DNA from: Marinobacter sp. S6332
Lineage (GTDB): Bacteria; Pseudomonadota; Gammaproteobacteria; Pseudomonadales; Oleiphilaceae
Assembly: GCF_023016045.1 (NCBI RefSeq)
Contig: NZ_JALKAP010000001.1
Span: 486,893 to 550,892 of the forward strand
DNA length: 64,000 nt
Direction: 5' to 3'
Of this stretch, positions 7,459 through 17,016 are shown in pieces (the first letter of the stretch is position 1; each line of letters starts with the position of its first letter). The translations under genes and the position numbers were made by a program. A model generated the notes under the pieces. That model was not told where the DNA came from. It saw only the letters and a program-made list of their open reading frames with translations, and made no database searches.

Positions 7459-10217
7459 CAACGCCCCTGTTTACGAAGTAGGAACACAGACATCAGCGTA
7501 AGCATCGGAATAAACGCCGCCAGGATCAGGAAAGAATACTGCAGATCAGCAAACGTAAGCCCCTTGGTAAACACACCACGGCTGATCTGCAAAAACCAGG
7601 TGGCGGGCCAGAACTGGCCGATAACCGCACCGGCACCCTCCAGTGACGACACCGGCTCTGTCATGCCGGAGAACTGAATGGTGGGCAGTATGGTAACGAT
7701 GGCGGTGGCTGCCAGCGCGGCTACCTGAGTAGAGGCAAAGGCCGAGATAACCTGACCCAGACCGGTGGTGGCCGTTACGAACAGCAGAGCGCCCAGGGTC
7801 AGTGTCAGCACACCGCCTTTCACGGGCACATCGAACAGGAAAATCGCCAGCAGCACTAGGCTGGCATAGCTCAACATGCTGAACCCGATATAAGGCAGCT
7901 GTTTACCCAGCAGGAACTCCAGCCGGTTCACCGGTGTTACATACAAATTGGTGATCGAGCCCAGCTCCTTCTCCCGCACAATACCCAGCGCCATCAGGAT
8001 GGCCGGAATGAACACCAGCAAAATCGGGATAACCGCTGGCACCATGGCGTCGAGGCTCCGGAAGTCCTGATTGTAGCGGTAGCGGGATTCGATGGTCACC
8101 AAGCTCAGCGTTGGCACGGCGCCATAGGTGCGAAGCGCCAGGTCTTTCAGATAGCTGAAGTGGAGCCCCTGGATATATCCTTGAATGGTTTCGCCACGAA
8201 ACGGCATAGCGCCATCTACCCACACGGCAATATCAGCGGACTGGCCGCGCTTGATATCCTTACCGAAGCCCGGCGGTATGGCCAGCGCCAAACTGAGCTC
8301 GCCGGACTGCATTCGCCGTTCCAACTCTTCCACATTGGATAGCGCGGGTTGCTCAATGAAATACCGGGAGCCGGAGACAGCGGTTATGTAGTCGCGGCTT
8401 TGGGGGCTCTGGTCCTGATCCAGAACCGCAAAGGGCAGATCTTCCACATCCAGCGTAATGCCGTAGCCCAGAATCATCATCAACAAGGCTGAACCGATGA
8501 ACGCAAACGACATGCGAATAGGGTCGCGCAGCAGCTCGCGGGTTTCGCGCCGGGCGTATGCCAGCAACCTTTGCCAGCTGAAACGCCGGTGACGAGGCTG
8601 AGAGGCGCTGTCGGAGCCCAGTACCTTACCGTCGCCCTGACTTGTGGACGGATCGATGGCTGCCTCAAGCGTTTGCATAAAGGCGCCTTCCAGATTCTCT
8701 GCCCCGGCCTGCTCAATCAGTGCAGCAGGGGTGTCGCAGGCCACCACTTCGCCGGCGTGCATCAGAGAAATCCGGTCGCAACGTTCACCTTCATTCATGA
8801 AGTGGGTGGAAATAAAAATGGTGACACCGTCTTCGCGGGATAACCGCAGCAGCAGGCGCCAGAAACTGTTGCGAGCAGCTGGATCCACTCCGGAAGTAGG
8901 CTCATCGAGAATCAACAGCTCCGGCGAGTGCACCACCGCAACCGCCAATGACAACCGCTGGCGAACACCCAGCGGCAAATCGCCGGCAAGCTCGTCCATC
9001 ACATCGGCCAAATCAAACTCGTCAACCAGCTCATCTATCCTGGGCTGTATACGCTCCGGCGCTATATGGAACAACTTGGCGTGCAGCACCAGATTCTGAC
9101 GCACCGTCAACTCACTATAGAGCGAGAACGACTGGGACATGTAACCCACGCGCTGGCGAGTGCTCAGATCACGGGAGTCCAGAGGCGCACCAAACAGCGA
9201 GACCTCGCCCTCGGTTGGGGTTAGCAGGCCCGTCAGCATTTTCATGGTGGTTGTTTTACCACAGCCGTTGGAACCCAGAAAACCGAATATTTCGCCCTTG
9301 GGAATGGTGAAGCTGACGTCTTTCACTGCGGTAAAGTCACCAAAGCGCAGGGTGAGGTTGTGGGCTTCTATGGCCGGGATGTCATCGGCTGAAACTACGG
9401 TCGGCGCTGCGGTTTTCGGGTTTGTGCCGGCGGTTTCCTGCCGGTCGTCCGGCAGCAAGGCAATAAAGGCCTCGTCAAGAGTGTCTGTGCCGGTTTTCTG
9501 CTTCAGCTCCTGAGGGGACCCGGTATCCAGTATGGCGGCCCCGTCCATGGCAACCAGCCAGTCGAAGCGCTCGGCCTCTTCCATATAGGCGGTGGCCACC
9601 AGCACGCTCATGATGGGTTGCTGGGCGCGGATAGAGTCGATCAGATCCCAGAATTGTTTACGGGCAAGTGGATCTACGCCGGTGGTGGGCTCGTCCAGAA
9701 TCAACAGTTCCGGATTGTGGATCAGGGCGCAGCACAGCCCCAGCTTCTGCTTCATACCGCCGGAAAGCTTGCCGGCGGGCCGGTCGCGGAACTCCAGCAG
9801 GCCGGTGGCCGAAAGCAGTCGGTCAATTTGGTTGGCGCGATTTTTTCCTCGCAAACCGAACAAGTCGGCAAAAAAGCCGATGTTCTCATCGATTGTCAGG
9901 GTGTGATAGAGGTTGCCGCCAAGGCCCTGAGGCATAAAGGCAATGCGCGGCGCGGCTTGGCTACGAAAGCGTGAATCGGCCATGTCGCCACCCAGCACCT
10001 GTAAACGGCCCTGTTGCAACTCGCGGGCGCCGGCTACCAACCCCATCAAGGTAGACTTGCCCACGCCATCGGGACCAATCAGGCCCACCATGCAGCCAGC
10101 GGGTACATCAAGGCTGACGTTTTGCAGGGCAGTGCGGCTGCCGTAGTAGTGGCTTATTGACTCCAGCCGGGCAACCGGTTCTGTCTCCATGGCGTCGGCG
10201 TTACACTGATCAACCAT
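7458..10217 (-). CDS. rbbA: Fused double ABC ATPase/ABC-2 permease, RbbA (YhiH) family
   Basis: This 919-residue fusion is close in length to E. coli RbbA (about 911). The first ATPase has Walker A GPDGVGKST, signature LSGGMKQ and Walker B LILDEPTTGVDP. The second has GSNGCGKTT and LILDEPTSGVDP, but its signature reads LPLGVRQ and lacks the usual SGG. From about residue 550 come a soluble domain (FAVLDQDQSPQSRDY) and six C-terminal helices of the ABC-2 permease type. E. coli RbbA has been described as a ribosome-associated ATPase; the operon with a membrane-fusion protein and a second permease fits a tripartite exporter. ATG 10217 overlaps the upstream gene by 8 bp. Confidence 0.88.
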   Translation of the reverse strand: MVDQCNADAMETEPVARLESISHYYGSRTALQNVSLDVPAGCMVGLIGPDGVGKSTLMGLVAGARELQQGRLQVLGGDMADSRFRSQAAPRIAFMPQGLGGNLYHTLTIDENIGFFADLFGLRGKNRANQIDRLLSATGLLEFRDRPAGKLSGGMKQKLGLCCALIHNPELLILDEPTTGVDPLARKQFWDLIDSIRAQQPIMSVLVATAYMEEAERFDWLVAMDGAAILDTGSPQELKQKTGTDTLDEAFIALLPDDRQETAGTNPKTAAPTVVSADDIPAIEAHNLTLRFGDFTAVKDVSFTIPKGEIFGFLGSNGCGKTTTMKMLTGLLTPTEGEVSLFGAPLDSRDLSTRQRVGYMSQSFSLYSELTVRQNLVLHAKLFHIAPERIQPRIDELVDEFDLADVMDELAGDLPLGVRQRLSLAVAVVHSPELLILDEPTSGVDPAARNSFWRLLLRLSREDGVTIFISTHFMNEGERCDRISLMHAGEVVACDTPAALIEQAGAENLEGAFMQTLEAAIDPSTSQGDGKVLGSDSASQPRHRRFSWQRLLAYARRETRELLRDPIRMSFAFIGSALLMMILGYGITLDVEDLPFAVLDQDQSPQSRDYITAVSGSRYFIEQPALSNVEELERRMQSGELSLALAIPPGFGKDIKRGQSADIAVWVDGAMPFRGETIQGYIQGLHFSYLKDLALRTYGAVPTLSLVTIESRYRYNQDFRSLDAMVPAVIPILLVFIPAILMALGIVREKELGSITNLYVTPVNRLEFLLGKQLPYIGFSMLSYASLVLLAIFLFDVPVKGGVLTLTLGALLFVTATTGLGQVISAFASTQVAALAATAIVTILPTIQFSGMTEPVSSLEGAGAVIGQFWPATWFLQISRGVFTKGLTFADLQYSFLILAAFIPMLTLMSVFLLRKQGR

Positions 10218-11208
10218 TGGGCAGATTCACTTCCAGTTGCTCCGGCCAGGACTGGCTTTCATCCAGGCGCACATAGGCGTCCCCCGGCACACCGGTTTTA
10301 ACCCGATCGCGGTAGGCTTCGAGCAACTCCGCATTGATTCTTATGCGCACCCGGAACATCAACTTCTCACGCTCGCTGCGGGTTTCCACCGCCTTGGGCG
10401 TGAACTGGGCCTCGGCCGCCACAAAACTCACCTCCGCCGGCACTACGTAATCGGGCAGAGCATCCAGAACAATACGGGCTTCGGAACCAACCCGAACCTT
10501 ACCGGCCTGGGCGGTGGGCAGAAAAATGGTGAGGTACACATCTGTAACATCGATCACCGTTGCAACCTTGCCTCCGGCCGCCAACACCTCGCCTGGTTCA
10601 GCCAAACGGTAAAGTACGCGCCCGCCAATCGGGCTGACAAGGTGGCTGTCGTCAATCGTGGTTTGAACCTTACGAATGCTGGCTCTCGCTGCTTCAATAC
10701 CGGCACCGGCAGAGGCTACCTGAACCTTCGATGCCTGCAATGCAGCTTCAGCAGTTTCTGCAGTGGTGCGGGCACGGTCAAGCTGCTCGCGGGAGACATG
10801 GCCTTTATCGACCAAAGACTCTATCCGGCCCAGCTCAGCTCGGGCCAGCCGGAGTTCGCTTTCACGCTGGACCACCACGGCTTCGGCCAGCTTCCGGGCC
10901 TCTATTGCCTGATTCAGGGTAGCCTGAGCGGCAGCCATGGTTGCCAGTAGTTCATCAGTGTCCATTTCAGCCACTGCACTCCCGGCGTCAATTAGGTCGC
11001 CCTCAGCTACAAAAAAGCTCTGCAACCGGCCCGGTATACGGGTGGCAATGTCCACCTGAGTAGCCTCTATGCGGCCATTTCCGGAGGCAATGTGTTCTGG
11101 AAGCATGTCGCTATCCGGCAAGAATTGCCAGGCGACTATGGCAATAGCAGCGATCACAGCAAGAGTAATGAGAAGCTTCTGGCAAACTTTGGACTTTGAA
11201 CCGGACAT
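10210..11208 (-). CDS. yhiI: HlyD/EmrA-type membrane fusion protein, YhiI-like
   Basis: This is the periplasmic adaptor of the exporter. It has 332 residues with one N-terminal anchor (LLITLAVIAAIAIVAWQFL), a biotinyl-lipoyl-like half (GRIEATQVDIATRIPGRL), a long coiled-coil hairpin (about 85-180, Ala/Glu-rich), and the returning lipoyl and beta-barrel half (SPIGGRVLYRLAEPGEVLAAGG). AGGGAAGA lies upstream of ATG 11208. It is the first gene of the three-gene operon, which puts the promoter in the 200-bp gap with the phospholipase-D-like gene. An outer-membrane partner is not encoded here. Confidence 0.9.
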   Translation of the reverse strand: MSGSKSKVCQKLLITLAVIAAIAIVAWQFLPDSDMLPEHIASGNGRIEATQVDIATRIPGRLQSFFVAEGDLIDAGSAVAEMDTDELLATMAAAQATLNQAIEARKLAEAVVVQRESELRLARAELGRIESLVDKGHVSREQLDRARTTAETAEAALQASKVQVASAGAGIEAARASIRKVQTTIDDSHLVSPIGGRVLYRLAEPGEVLAAGGKVATVIDVTDVYLTIFLPTAQAGKVRVGSEARIVLDALPDYVVPAEVSFVAAEAQFTPKAVETRSEREKLMFRVRIRINAELLEAYRDRVKTGVPGDAYVRLDESQSWPEQLEVNLPNG

Positions 11209-11409
11209 TGTTCTTCCCTGGCGCAGGCATGAGTTGTTGCAGTTAAAATTAGGTTGCTATCAGTGTAACAAAAAAACTTCTGCGCCAAACTGACACGCGT
11301 CAAAGCGTAAGGCCTCTTTTCTATAGTCTTCAGCATATGTCGCAAGTAGCTAGAGCGGATACTAAAGGCGACGCAGGCCGAATAAAAAAACGGTTTAACC
11401 AAGCCACCC

Positions 11410-12975
11410 CTACAACAAATGCTCAATCGGCAAAAACGAAAAAATCGAAACCAGCATCCGCTTGAACAAACCGGTTCCCGGATCATGGCTGTAACGAACC
11501 TCTTCGTCACCATTGCGTTCAATCCACTGCAAATCGTCCGAGCCATCCAGCACCACTTCGTAAGCGGTTATCCGGGCCTGTTCTTCAAAGTGGCCTTCCA
11601 TCATCTGGGTCAGTTCCGGGCTCTCAATCACAAAGCCTAGCTCAGTGTTGATATGAACCGAGCGGGGGTCAAAATTGAATGAACCCACAAACAGCCTTTT
11701 GCCATCCACCGCAAAGGTTTTGGCGTGTAGGCTTGATGAGGAGCTGCCCATCAGGTTGTCTTGCAGTTTACGTTCCACCGACTCTTCGCCCGGCACTTTG
11801 CGTAACTCAAAAAGTTGCACGCCGGCTTCCAGCAGCGGCTTGCGGTACTTGGCATAACCGGCGTGAACCATGGCTACGTCGTTGGCTTCCAGAGAGTTGG
11901 TGAGTATGCGCACGTGAACGCCTTTGCGCTCCAGACGTCGGAATATCTCTACCCCGGCCTTGGTGGGGATAAAGTAAGGCGAAACCAGTGTTATCGAGTG
12001 TTCGGGGCTGCCCATAGCTTCGGCTAACTGTCGGCTCATGGACCCGTTCTTTGGCTTTTTTCCGAGTACTTTGGCCGGATCGTCGCTGACCATGGAAACC
12101 GGCGCCCATATAAACCCTAAGTTGCCCTGTAACAAGTTCTTCAGTAACGCAGATTCCGCCACCGCACACACGTATCGGCTAGCCTCGGAGCTGGCACTAC
12201 ACTCCCTAGCGGTTCCCACAACTCTGGCCATGTCACCCTCTGCGGCTTCCGGCAGAATGAGTGCTGCCGGATAGGCAGAAGCACTTGACCAATAGCGGTC
12301 AAAATCATCAGAAAGCTCACTGACTACGGGGCCTATAGCTAACACATCAAGGTCAGCAAACAGGGCGCCCGAGCCTGCACCAAAATACTCGTCCGCAATG
12401 TTGCGCCCGCCGATGATGGTGGCCTGATTGTCTGCTGTGAACGATTTGTTGTGCATGCGGTGGTTCAGGCGCGGAAAACTGGTAAGGAAGCCTATCCACT
12501 TGGGGTTGCGCACCACAAATGGATTAAACAGCCGCACCTCAAAATTCGGATGGGTGTTCAATGCGGCCAAAGCGGAATCCAGCCCGGTAATGCCGTTGTC
12601 GTCTAGCAAAAGGCGAACCCGCACACCTCTCTCAGCAGCCCGGTAGAGCGCATCAAGCAACATGGTTCCGGTGATATCGTATTGCCAGATGTAATACTGC
12701 ACATCCAGAGTCGCTTCTGCACCTTCGGCCAGTAGGGCACGGGCAACAAACGCATCGTGGGCGTTTTCCAGCAACACTATTCCGCTGTCTCCCGGGTGTG
12801 CCTGCGCCAAAGGAGCAATTGCACGTCCCAGCCGGGTATCTGCGGTTTGTTCACTGGGTACCGAGTGGCTTTCAGTGCGATCGGTCATGGGAGGTAGAGC
12901 GCACCCGCCAATGGCCAACAGTATAGCCAGAACAGCCACCACTCTCGGAAAATACTTTCCGGGTCGGTTTATCAA
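11410..12975 (-). CDS. Phospholipase-D family lipoprotein, cardiolipin synthase (ClsC/YmdC)-like
   Basis: The protein has 521 residues with a lipoprotein signal (AVLAILLAIGGCA, lipobox Cys about 26). It carries two PLD catalytic motifs: MHNKSFTADNQ with GGRN (about 170-190), and LHAKTFAVDGK with GSFNFDPRS (about 400-425). Two HxK motifs with GGRN and GSFNxDPRS are typical of the phospholipase D-like cardiolipin synthases. The closest match in layout is ClsC/YmdC, which condenses phospholipids into cardiolipin, but a phosphodiesterase role is also possible. The lipid anchor suggests it acts at the periplasmic face. It starts at ATG 12975 with AAAGGAG upstream and is transcribed alone. Confidence 0.85.
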   Translation of the reverse strand: MINRPGKYFPRVVAVLAILLAIGGCALPPMTDRTESHSVPSEQTADTRLGRAIAPLAQAHPGDSGIVLLENAHDAFVARALLAEGAEATLDVQYYIWQYDITGTMLLDALYRAAERGVRVRLLLDDNGITGLDSALAALNTHPNFEVRLFNPFVVRNPKWIGFLTSFPRLNHRMHNKSFTADNQATIIGGRNIADEYFGAGSGALFADLDVLAIGPVVSELSDDFDRYWSSASAYPAALILPEAAEGDMARVVGTARECSASSEASRYVCAVAESALLKNLLQGNLGFIWAPVSMVSDDPAKVLGKKPKNGSMSRQLAEAMGSPEHSITLVSPYFIPTKAGVEIFRRLERKGVHVRILTNSLEANDVAMVHAGYAKYRKPLLEAGVQLFELRKVPGEESVERKLQDNLMGSSSSSLHAKTFAVDGKRLFVGSFNFDPRSVHINTELGFVIESPELTQMMEGHFEEQARITAYEVVLDGSDDLQWIERNGDEEVRYSHDPGTGLFKRMLVSIFSFLPIEHLL

Positions 12976-13198
12976 TTGAATGACTCCTTTTTGATCAAGT
13001 CTCTACCCAAAACGCAGCCGCTCTTTTCTATCCTATGCGTCGATGCGTAGTGCATAAATATCTTGGCAACCTCCTTCATCTACAACGAATTTAGTGGCCA
13101 CCGTCACAGCGTACAAAAAGTAACGCAATACCAGTTGGGCATTTTGTGCTGGGCCGTAGACTCCCCAGCATTCATCGAAAGTTAAGGACTATTTCGAA

Positions 13199-13898
13199 AT
13201 GCTCAGAAACAATCTGATAGGCGTATTGGCTGCACTGATTATGGCAGGCTGTGGTGGAAGTGACAGCAGCAATGAGGTCGAAAGCGGAAGCCAGATCGAA
13301 AGCGGAGGCGAGACCGAGAGCGGAGGCGAGACCGAGAGCGGAGGCGAGACCGAGAGCGGAGGCGGGACCGAGAGCGGAGGCGAGACCGAGATCAAAACGG
13401 GCGCCAAGGGCACGGGCTCAGTGGCGGCAATGGTATTGGAACCCTTTACAGCAGCAGCAGCGTCAACCAACTGCACTTCAACGTAGAGGCGATGTTCCGT
13501 CCCACCGAGGCAACCTTGACGTGCCGACGCGACGGTGTGGATATTGAGCTAACTCAAACAACCTTTGACGGCCAAATTCCTGAACTGCCCCCCGTGGCAG
13601 TTGTAGGGCACACCCGCTTGATCAACCCTGGAACTGCCTGATTCCATACGAGGGGCACCTAAGTCTCGCATTGTGTGATTCTGACAATAACAATCAAAGC
13701 TGGAATTACGATGACAATGACAGACTGAGAAATGCAGGTAACGGAAAGTGCCTGGACTACGATTATTCACAAGACCGTGTGCTGATGTGGGGCTGCCACA
13801 GCAGCGGTAACCAACGGTGGGAAGGCATACAAAAAACCGATAGTCAGATACTGAATGCGTTGCCTGGAAAGCTTATACAGGTGCTTCTCGACAAATAG
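13199..13898 (+). pseudogene. Frameshifted lipoprotein with repeat linker and ricin-B-type lectin domain
   Basis: The first frame (13199-13486) encodes a lipoprotein signal (LAALIMAGCGG) and six ESGGET-type hexapeptides, then runs into a stop. Protein-like sequence continues in a second frame from about 13426 (NVEAMFRPTEATLTCRRDG) to a stop near 13640. It goes on in a third frame (WNCLIPYEGHLSLALC) to 13898. The third part has the ricin-type beta-trefoil pattern: NQSW, then GKCLDYD, GC and NQRW, with the QxW motif. Two shifts of the same sign are needed to join the parts. This is either a decayed gene or two sequence errors. An intact version would be a surface lipoprotein with a carbohydrate-binding domain. 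Confidence 0.65.
13280..13387 (+). repeat. Six 18-bp tandem repeats in a coding linker
   Basis: Six consecutive 18-bp units, with type unit GAGAGCGGAGGCGAGACC, encode the ESGGET hexapeptides. The first two units are more diverged, which suggests older copies at the left edge. Unit length is a multiple of three, so copy-number change would lengthen the linker without changing frame. Confidence 0.9.
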
Positions 13899-14093
13899 CA
13901 TGTACAGAATGAGCTGGTTCAACAACAGCCCACGCCTCCTGACTAGAGGATAAGCGAACCAGCTCTTCTCCAGTTATTTTGACCTTGGTCAAATCTATAG
14001 TTATAAGCTTATTCCATCGTTTAACCTTTCGACCTGTTAAGAGTATGGTTAAGGCTGCCCCCTTACCGTATTGCGACTTCAGGAGAAAACGCG

Positions 14094-14639
14094 ATGAGGC
14101 TGTTACTGGCTGCACTTCTCATAACCTTCGGGTTGAGCTTTCACGCTTCAGCGGAAGAAGCTCTATCCCTAACCCCGCAAGAAACCTACGATCTGGTTCA
14201 AAAGCAAGGCGATCAGATGTTGTTCGTTGATGTGCGGGACCCGGTCGAAATCATGTTTATCGGTTTCACCGACGTTGTGGACAAGAACATTCCCTTCATG
14301 TTGGCCGATCGCAGCACGTTTCTTGCTGATAAAGGCCGGTTTGCCATGACCCCCAATCCGGATTTTGCTGCCAGTGTTGAGCAGGCATTGAAGGATAAAG
14401 GGCTTAACAAAGATGCATTAATCGTAACCATGTGCCGCTCAGGCTCCACCCGTGGCAAGCCCAGTGCGGACTACCTGCTGGAGCGCGGTTTCACCAACGT
14501 AAAGTACATCGATCACGGCTTTCAGGGCAGCGGTTCAAAAGAAGGTGAAAAGTCCGGCATGAGAATTGTAAACGGCTGGCAGAACGATGGTTTGCCCTGG
14601 TCCATGAAGCTTAACCCGGAAAAGATATACCAGCCCTGA
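14094..14639 (+). CDS. Periplasmic rhodanese-like sulfurtransferase
   Basis: The protein has 181 residues with a cleavable signal peptide (LLLAALLITFGLSFHASA). One rhodanese domain follows: MLFVDVRDPVE at the N side and the active-site loop CRSGSTRGKPSA (Cys about 125). The loop keeps the Cys persulfide nucleophile and the following Arg. Between them is an insert with IGFTDVVDKNIPFM. AGGAGA lies upstream of ATG 14094. It is the first gene of a run with the octaheme cytochrome and cytochrome b, so it probably moves sulfane sulfur in the periplasm. The exact donor and acceptor cannot be inferred. Confidence 0.88.
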   Translation: MRLLLAALLITFGLSFHASAEEALSLTPQETYDLVQKQGDQMLFVDVRDPVEIMFIGFTDVVDKNIPFMLADRSTFLADKGRFAMTPNPDFAASVEQALKDKGLNKDALIVTMCRSGSTRGKPSADYLLERGFTNVKYIDHGFQGSGSKEGEKSGMRIVNGWQNDGLPWSMKLNPEKIYQP

Positions 14640-14700
14640 CAATAGCTATACTCACAGGGCACAGGCGATTCCTTAATCTGATAAAAATATGGAGGACGTC

Positions 14701-16311
14701 ATGGCCAAGCTAATCATGGCTTACCCAGCTAAATACCTTGTGGTAAGCGGGCTGGCCGCCCTGCTGATGTTTGCAGGCACCCCCGGTTGGGCTGCGATCG
14801 AGCGTAGCCCTGCCACTGCCGATCATAGCAAGTTCAAATCCCTCAAAGGCCCGTTTGAAACCGCCAGTCAGGTAACTGAAGCCTGTCTCGAGTGCCACAC
14901 CGAGGCAGCCGGGCAAATTAAAGAAACCACCCACTGGACCTGGCTCTACCAGCATGAAGAGACCGGGCAAACCTTGGGTAAAAACAAGGTTATCAACAGC
15001 TTTTGCGGTATGGCTGTTACCAATGAGCCTCGGTGTACTTCCTGCCACGTAGGCTATGGCTGGAAGGATATGAACGAGCCCCCACCAGAGGCGGACTCCG
15101 CCGTGGATTGTCTGGTGTGCCACGACACCACCGGCGATTACTGGAAATTCCCGACTCTCGCTGGCGACCCAACCTATGTACCCAGAGAATGGCCCAAAGG
15201 CAGCGGTAAAATAGTTCAGCCGCCAGACCTACCCAACATCGCCCAGAACGTTGGTGCTACAGGCCGCGAAAACTGCGGTAGCTGCCACTTCTATGGAGGC
15301 GGTGGCGATGGTGTAAAACACGGCGACCTCGACTCTTCTTTAATATCGCCTGATCGCTCACTCGACGTACACATGTCACCGGATGGCGCCAATTTCAGTT
15401 GTTCTGATTGCCACTCAACCTGGGGTCACAGTGTTTCTGGCAGCCGCTATCAGGTGAATGCCAAAGATACCTTGGGCATTGATATCCCCGGGCACACAGA
15501 CCTCAGCCGGGCGAGCTGTGAATCCTGCCATGGCCCTGCCCCCCATGAGAAAGAGAAACTGAACGATCATGTGAACAAAGTTGCATGCCAGACTTGTCAC
15601 GTACCCGCCTTTGCTCGTGGAGGTGTACCAACCAAAATGTGGTGGGACTGGTCCACTGCTGGTGAACTCGACGAAAACAGTAAACCCATTGTCACCTACG
15701 ATGCAGATGGCCATGTGAGCTATCTAAGCGAGAAGGGTGACTTCCGCCACGGTGAGAACGTGGTGCCTTATTACGCCTGGTTTGATGGCACCGTTGAATA
15801 CACCATGGTGGAAGATCAGTTTGATATTGATAACCCGCCGCTTGAAATCAATCGACTGGACGGCGAACCAAACGACCCCGGCTCCCGCATCTGGCCATTC
15901 AAGCTAATGCAGGGCAAGCAGCCTTTCGACACCGAATACAAAACCCTGTTGGCCACCCACGTATTCGGCGCTGATGATTCCTCTCTCTGGAGCAATTACG
16001 ACTGGCCAAAAGCCCTGAAGTTTGCCAGTGAAAAGTCGGGGCTGCCGTTCAGTGGCAACTTCGATTTTATAGAAACTCGAATGTACTGGCCCATTACCCA
16101 CATGGTGCCCACCGCCGATCAAGCTCTGCGCTGTGGTTCCTGCCATACAGCAGAAAGCCGCTTAGCAGGTATTGGCGGTATCTATATGCCAGGGCACAGC
16201 GCCAATCCATGGCTCAATCGAATCGGTTGGCTGGTCGTGTCTCTAACCCTTGCCGGGGTTGTGATTCATGCCCTTGCCCGCGTGGTATTCAGAAGGAGGA
16301 AGCAGTCATGA
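14701..16311 (+). CDS. Membrane-anchored octaheme c-type cytochrome, tetrathionate reductase (Otr)-like
   Basis: The protein has 536 residues. ATG 14701 is preferred over the in-frame ATG four codons earlier, because GGAGG lies just upstream of it. It has a signal peptide (LVVSGLAALLMFAGTPGWA) and eight CxxCH heme sites: CLECH, CTSCH, CLVCH, CGSCH, CSDCH, CESCH, CQTCH and a late CGSCH at about residue 481. The spacing and the N-terminal ATADHSKFKSLKGPF segment fit the octaheme tetrathionate reductase family, which reduces tetrathionate and in vitro nitrite or hydroxylamine. Unlike the soluble family type it ends in a membrane helix (IGWLVVSLTLAGVVIHALARVV) and RRRKQS. The next gene is a cytochrome b, so electrons probably come from the quinol pool. 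Confidence 0.85.
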   Translation: MAKLIMAYPAKYLVVSGLAALLMFAGTPGWAAIERSPATADHSKFKSLKGPFETASQVTEACLECHTEAAGQIKETTHWTWLYQHEETGQTLGKNKVINSFCGMAVTNEPRCTSCHVGYGWKDMNEPPPEADSAVDCLVCHDTTGDYWKFPTLAGDPTYVPREWPKGSGKIVQPPDLPNIAQNVGATGRENCGSCHFYGGGGDGVKHGDLDSSLISPDRSLDVHMSPDGANFSCSDCHSTWGHSVSGSRYQVNAKDTLGIDIPGHTDLSRASCESCHGPAPHEKEKLNDHVNKVACQTCHVPAFARGGVPTKMWWDWSTAGELDENSKPIVTYDADGHVSYLSEKGDFRHGENVVPYYAWFDGTVEYTMVEDQFDIDNPPLEINRLDGEPNDPGSRIWPFKLMQGKQPFDTEYKTLLATHVFGADDSSLWSNYDWPKALKFASEKSGLPFSGNFDFIETRMYWPITHMVPTADQALRCGSCHTAESRLAGIGGIYMPGHSANPWLNRIGWLVVSLTLAGVVIHALARVVFRRRKQS

Positions 16312-16919
16312 GCCGGGTAATGATCTTCAAACGCTTTGAACGCTTCTGGCACTGGTTTCAGGCCTTGCTGATTTTTAGTCTGCTGATTACTGGCTTCGAG
16401 ATACACGGCAGCTATTCACTGCTGGGCTTTGGTGATGCCACACGACTGCACACCATCGCCGCCTGGTCACTGATTGTGCTTTGGCTGTTTGCCATCTTCT
16501 GGCACATCACTACCGGTGAATGGCGCCAGTACGTGCCCACACGCGACGGGTTGTTTGCGGTAATGCACTACTACTTGATTGGCACCTTTACCGGTGCCGA
16601 GCATCCATACCGAAAAACCAGCAAGGCCAAACACAACCCGTTGCAGCGTTTGGCATACCTGTTCTTCAAATTGGTGATCTCACCCGTCATCTGGGTCAGT
16701 GGTCTGTTGTATCTTTTTTACAACGATTGGCCCGCCGTGCTGGCAGGAGCGCTCAACCTTGAAACCGTAGCACTGGTCCACACCGCAGCCGCCTTTGCCA
16801 TGCTGGTATTCATTATTGCCCACGTATATATGACAACGATGGGACACACTCTCACCAGCCACATCAAACCTATGGTGACCGGCTATGAGGAGCTAGACGA
16901 GCCTGCGGAAAAGCCCTGA
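16308..16919 (+). CDS. Cytochrome b subunit, di-heme membrane protein
   Basis: ATG 16308 overlaps the TGA of the octaheme cytochrome gene (ATGA), so the two are coupled; AGGAGG lies upstream. The 203-residue protein has four membrane helices with His residues in place for two b hemes: RFWHWFQ in helix 1, RLHTIAAW in helix 2, FWHITTGEW after it, and VHTAAAFAMLVFIIAHVYMT in helix 4. This is the prokaryotic cytochrome b561/thiosulfate-reductase cytochrome b type. It probably links quinol to the octaheme cytochrome. A strong terminator follows. Confidence 0.88.
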   Translation: MSRVMIFKRFERFWHWFQALLIFSLLITGFEIHGSYSLLGFGDATRLHTIAAWSLIVLWLFAIFWHITTGEWRQYVPTRDGLFAVMHYYLIGTFTGAEHPYRKTSKAKHNPLQRLAYLFFKLVISPVIWVSGLLYLFYNDWPAVLAGALNLETVALVHTAAAFAMLVFIIAHVYMTTMGHTLTSHIKPMVTGYEELDEPAEKP

Positions 16920-16950
16920 CAAACTGCCTCTTCGCTGACTAAGCAGCCAC

Positions 16951-16990
16951 AAAAAAGCCGACCCTTGCGTTAAGCAGGGTCGGCTTTTTC
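16951..16990. terminator. Bidirectional intrinsic terminator
   Basis: An AAAAAGCCGACCC stem with its complement GGGTCGGCTTTTT ends the cytochrome b gene on the plus strand and the DsrE-like gene on the minus strand. Confidence 0.9.
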
Positions 16991-17016
16991 TCGTCTTACC
17001 AAAAGCCAAAAAGGGC

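Noticed and set aside
13251..13547. Arg/Ala-rich protein in the third frame across the 18-bp repeats
   Set aside because: It is an artefact of reading the repeat in another frame; the frame with a lipoprotein signal and ESGGET units is more credible.
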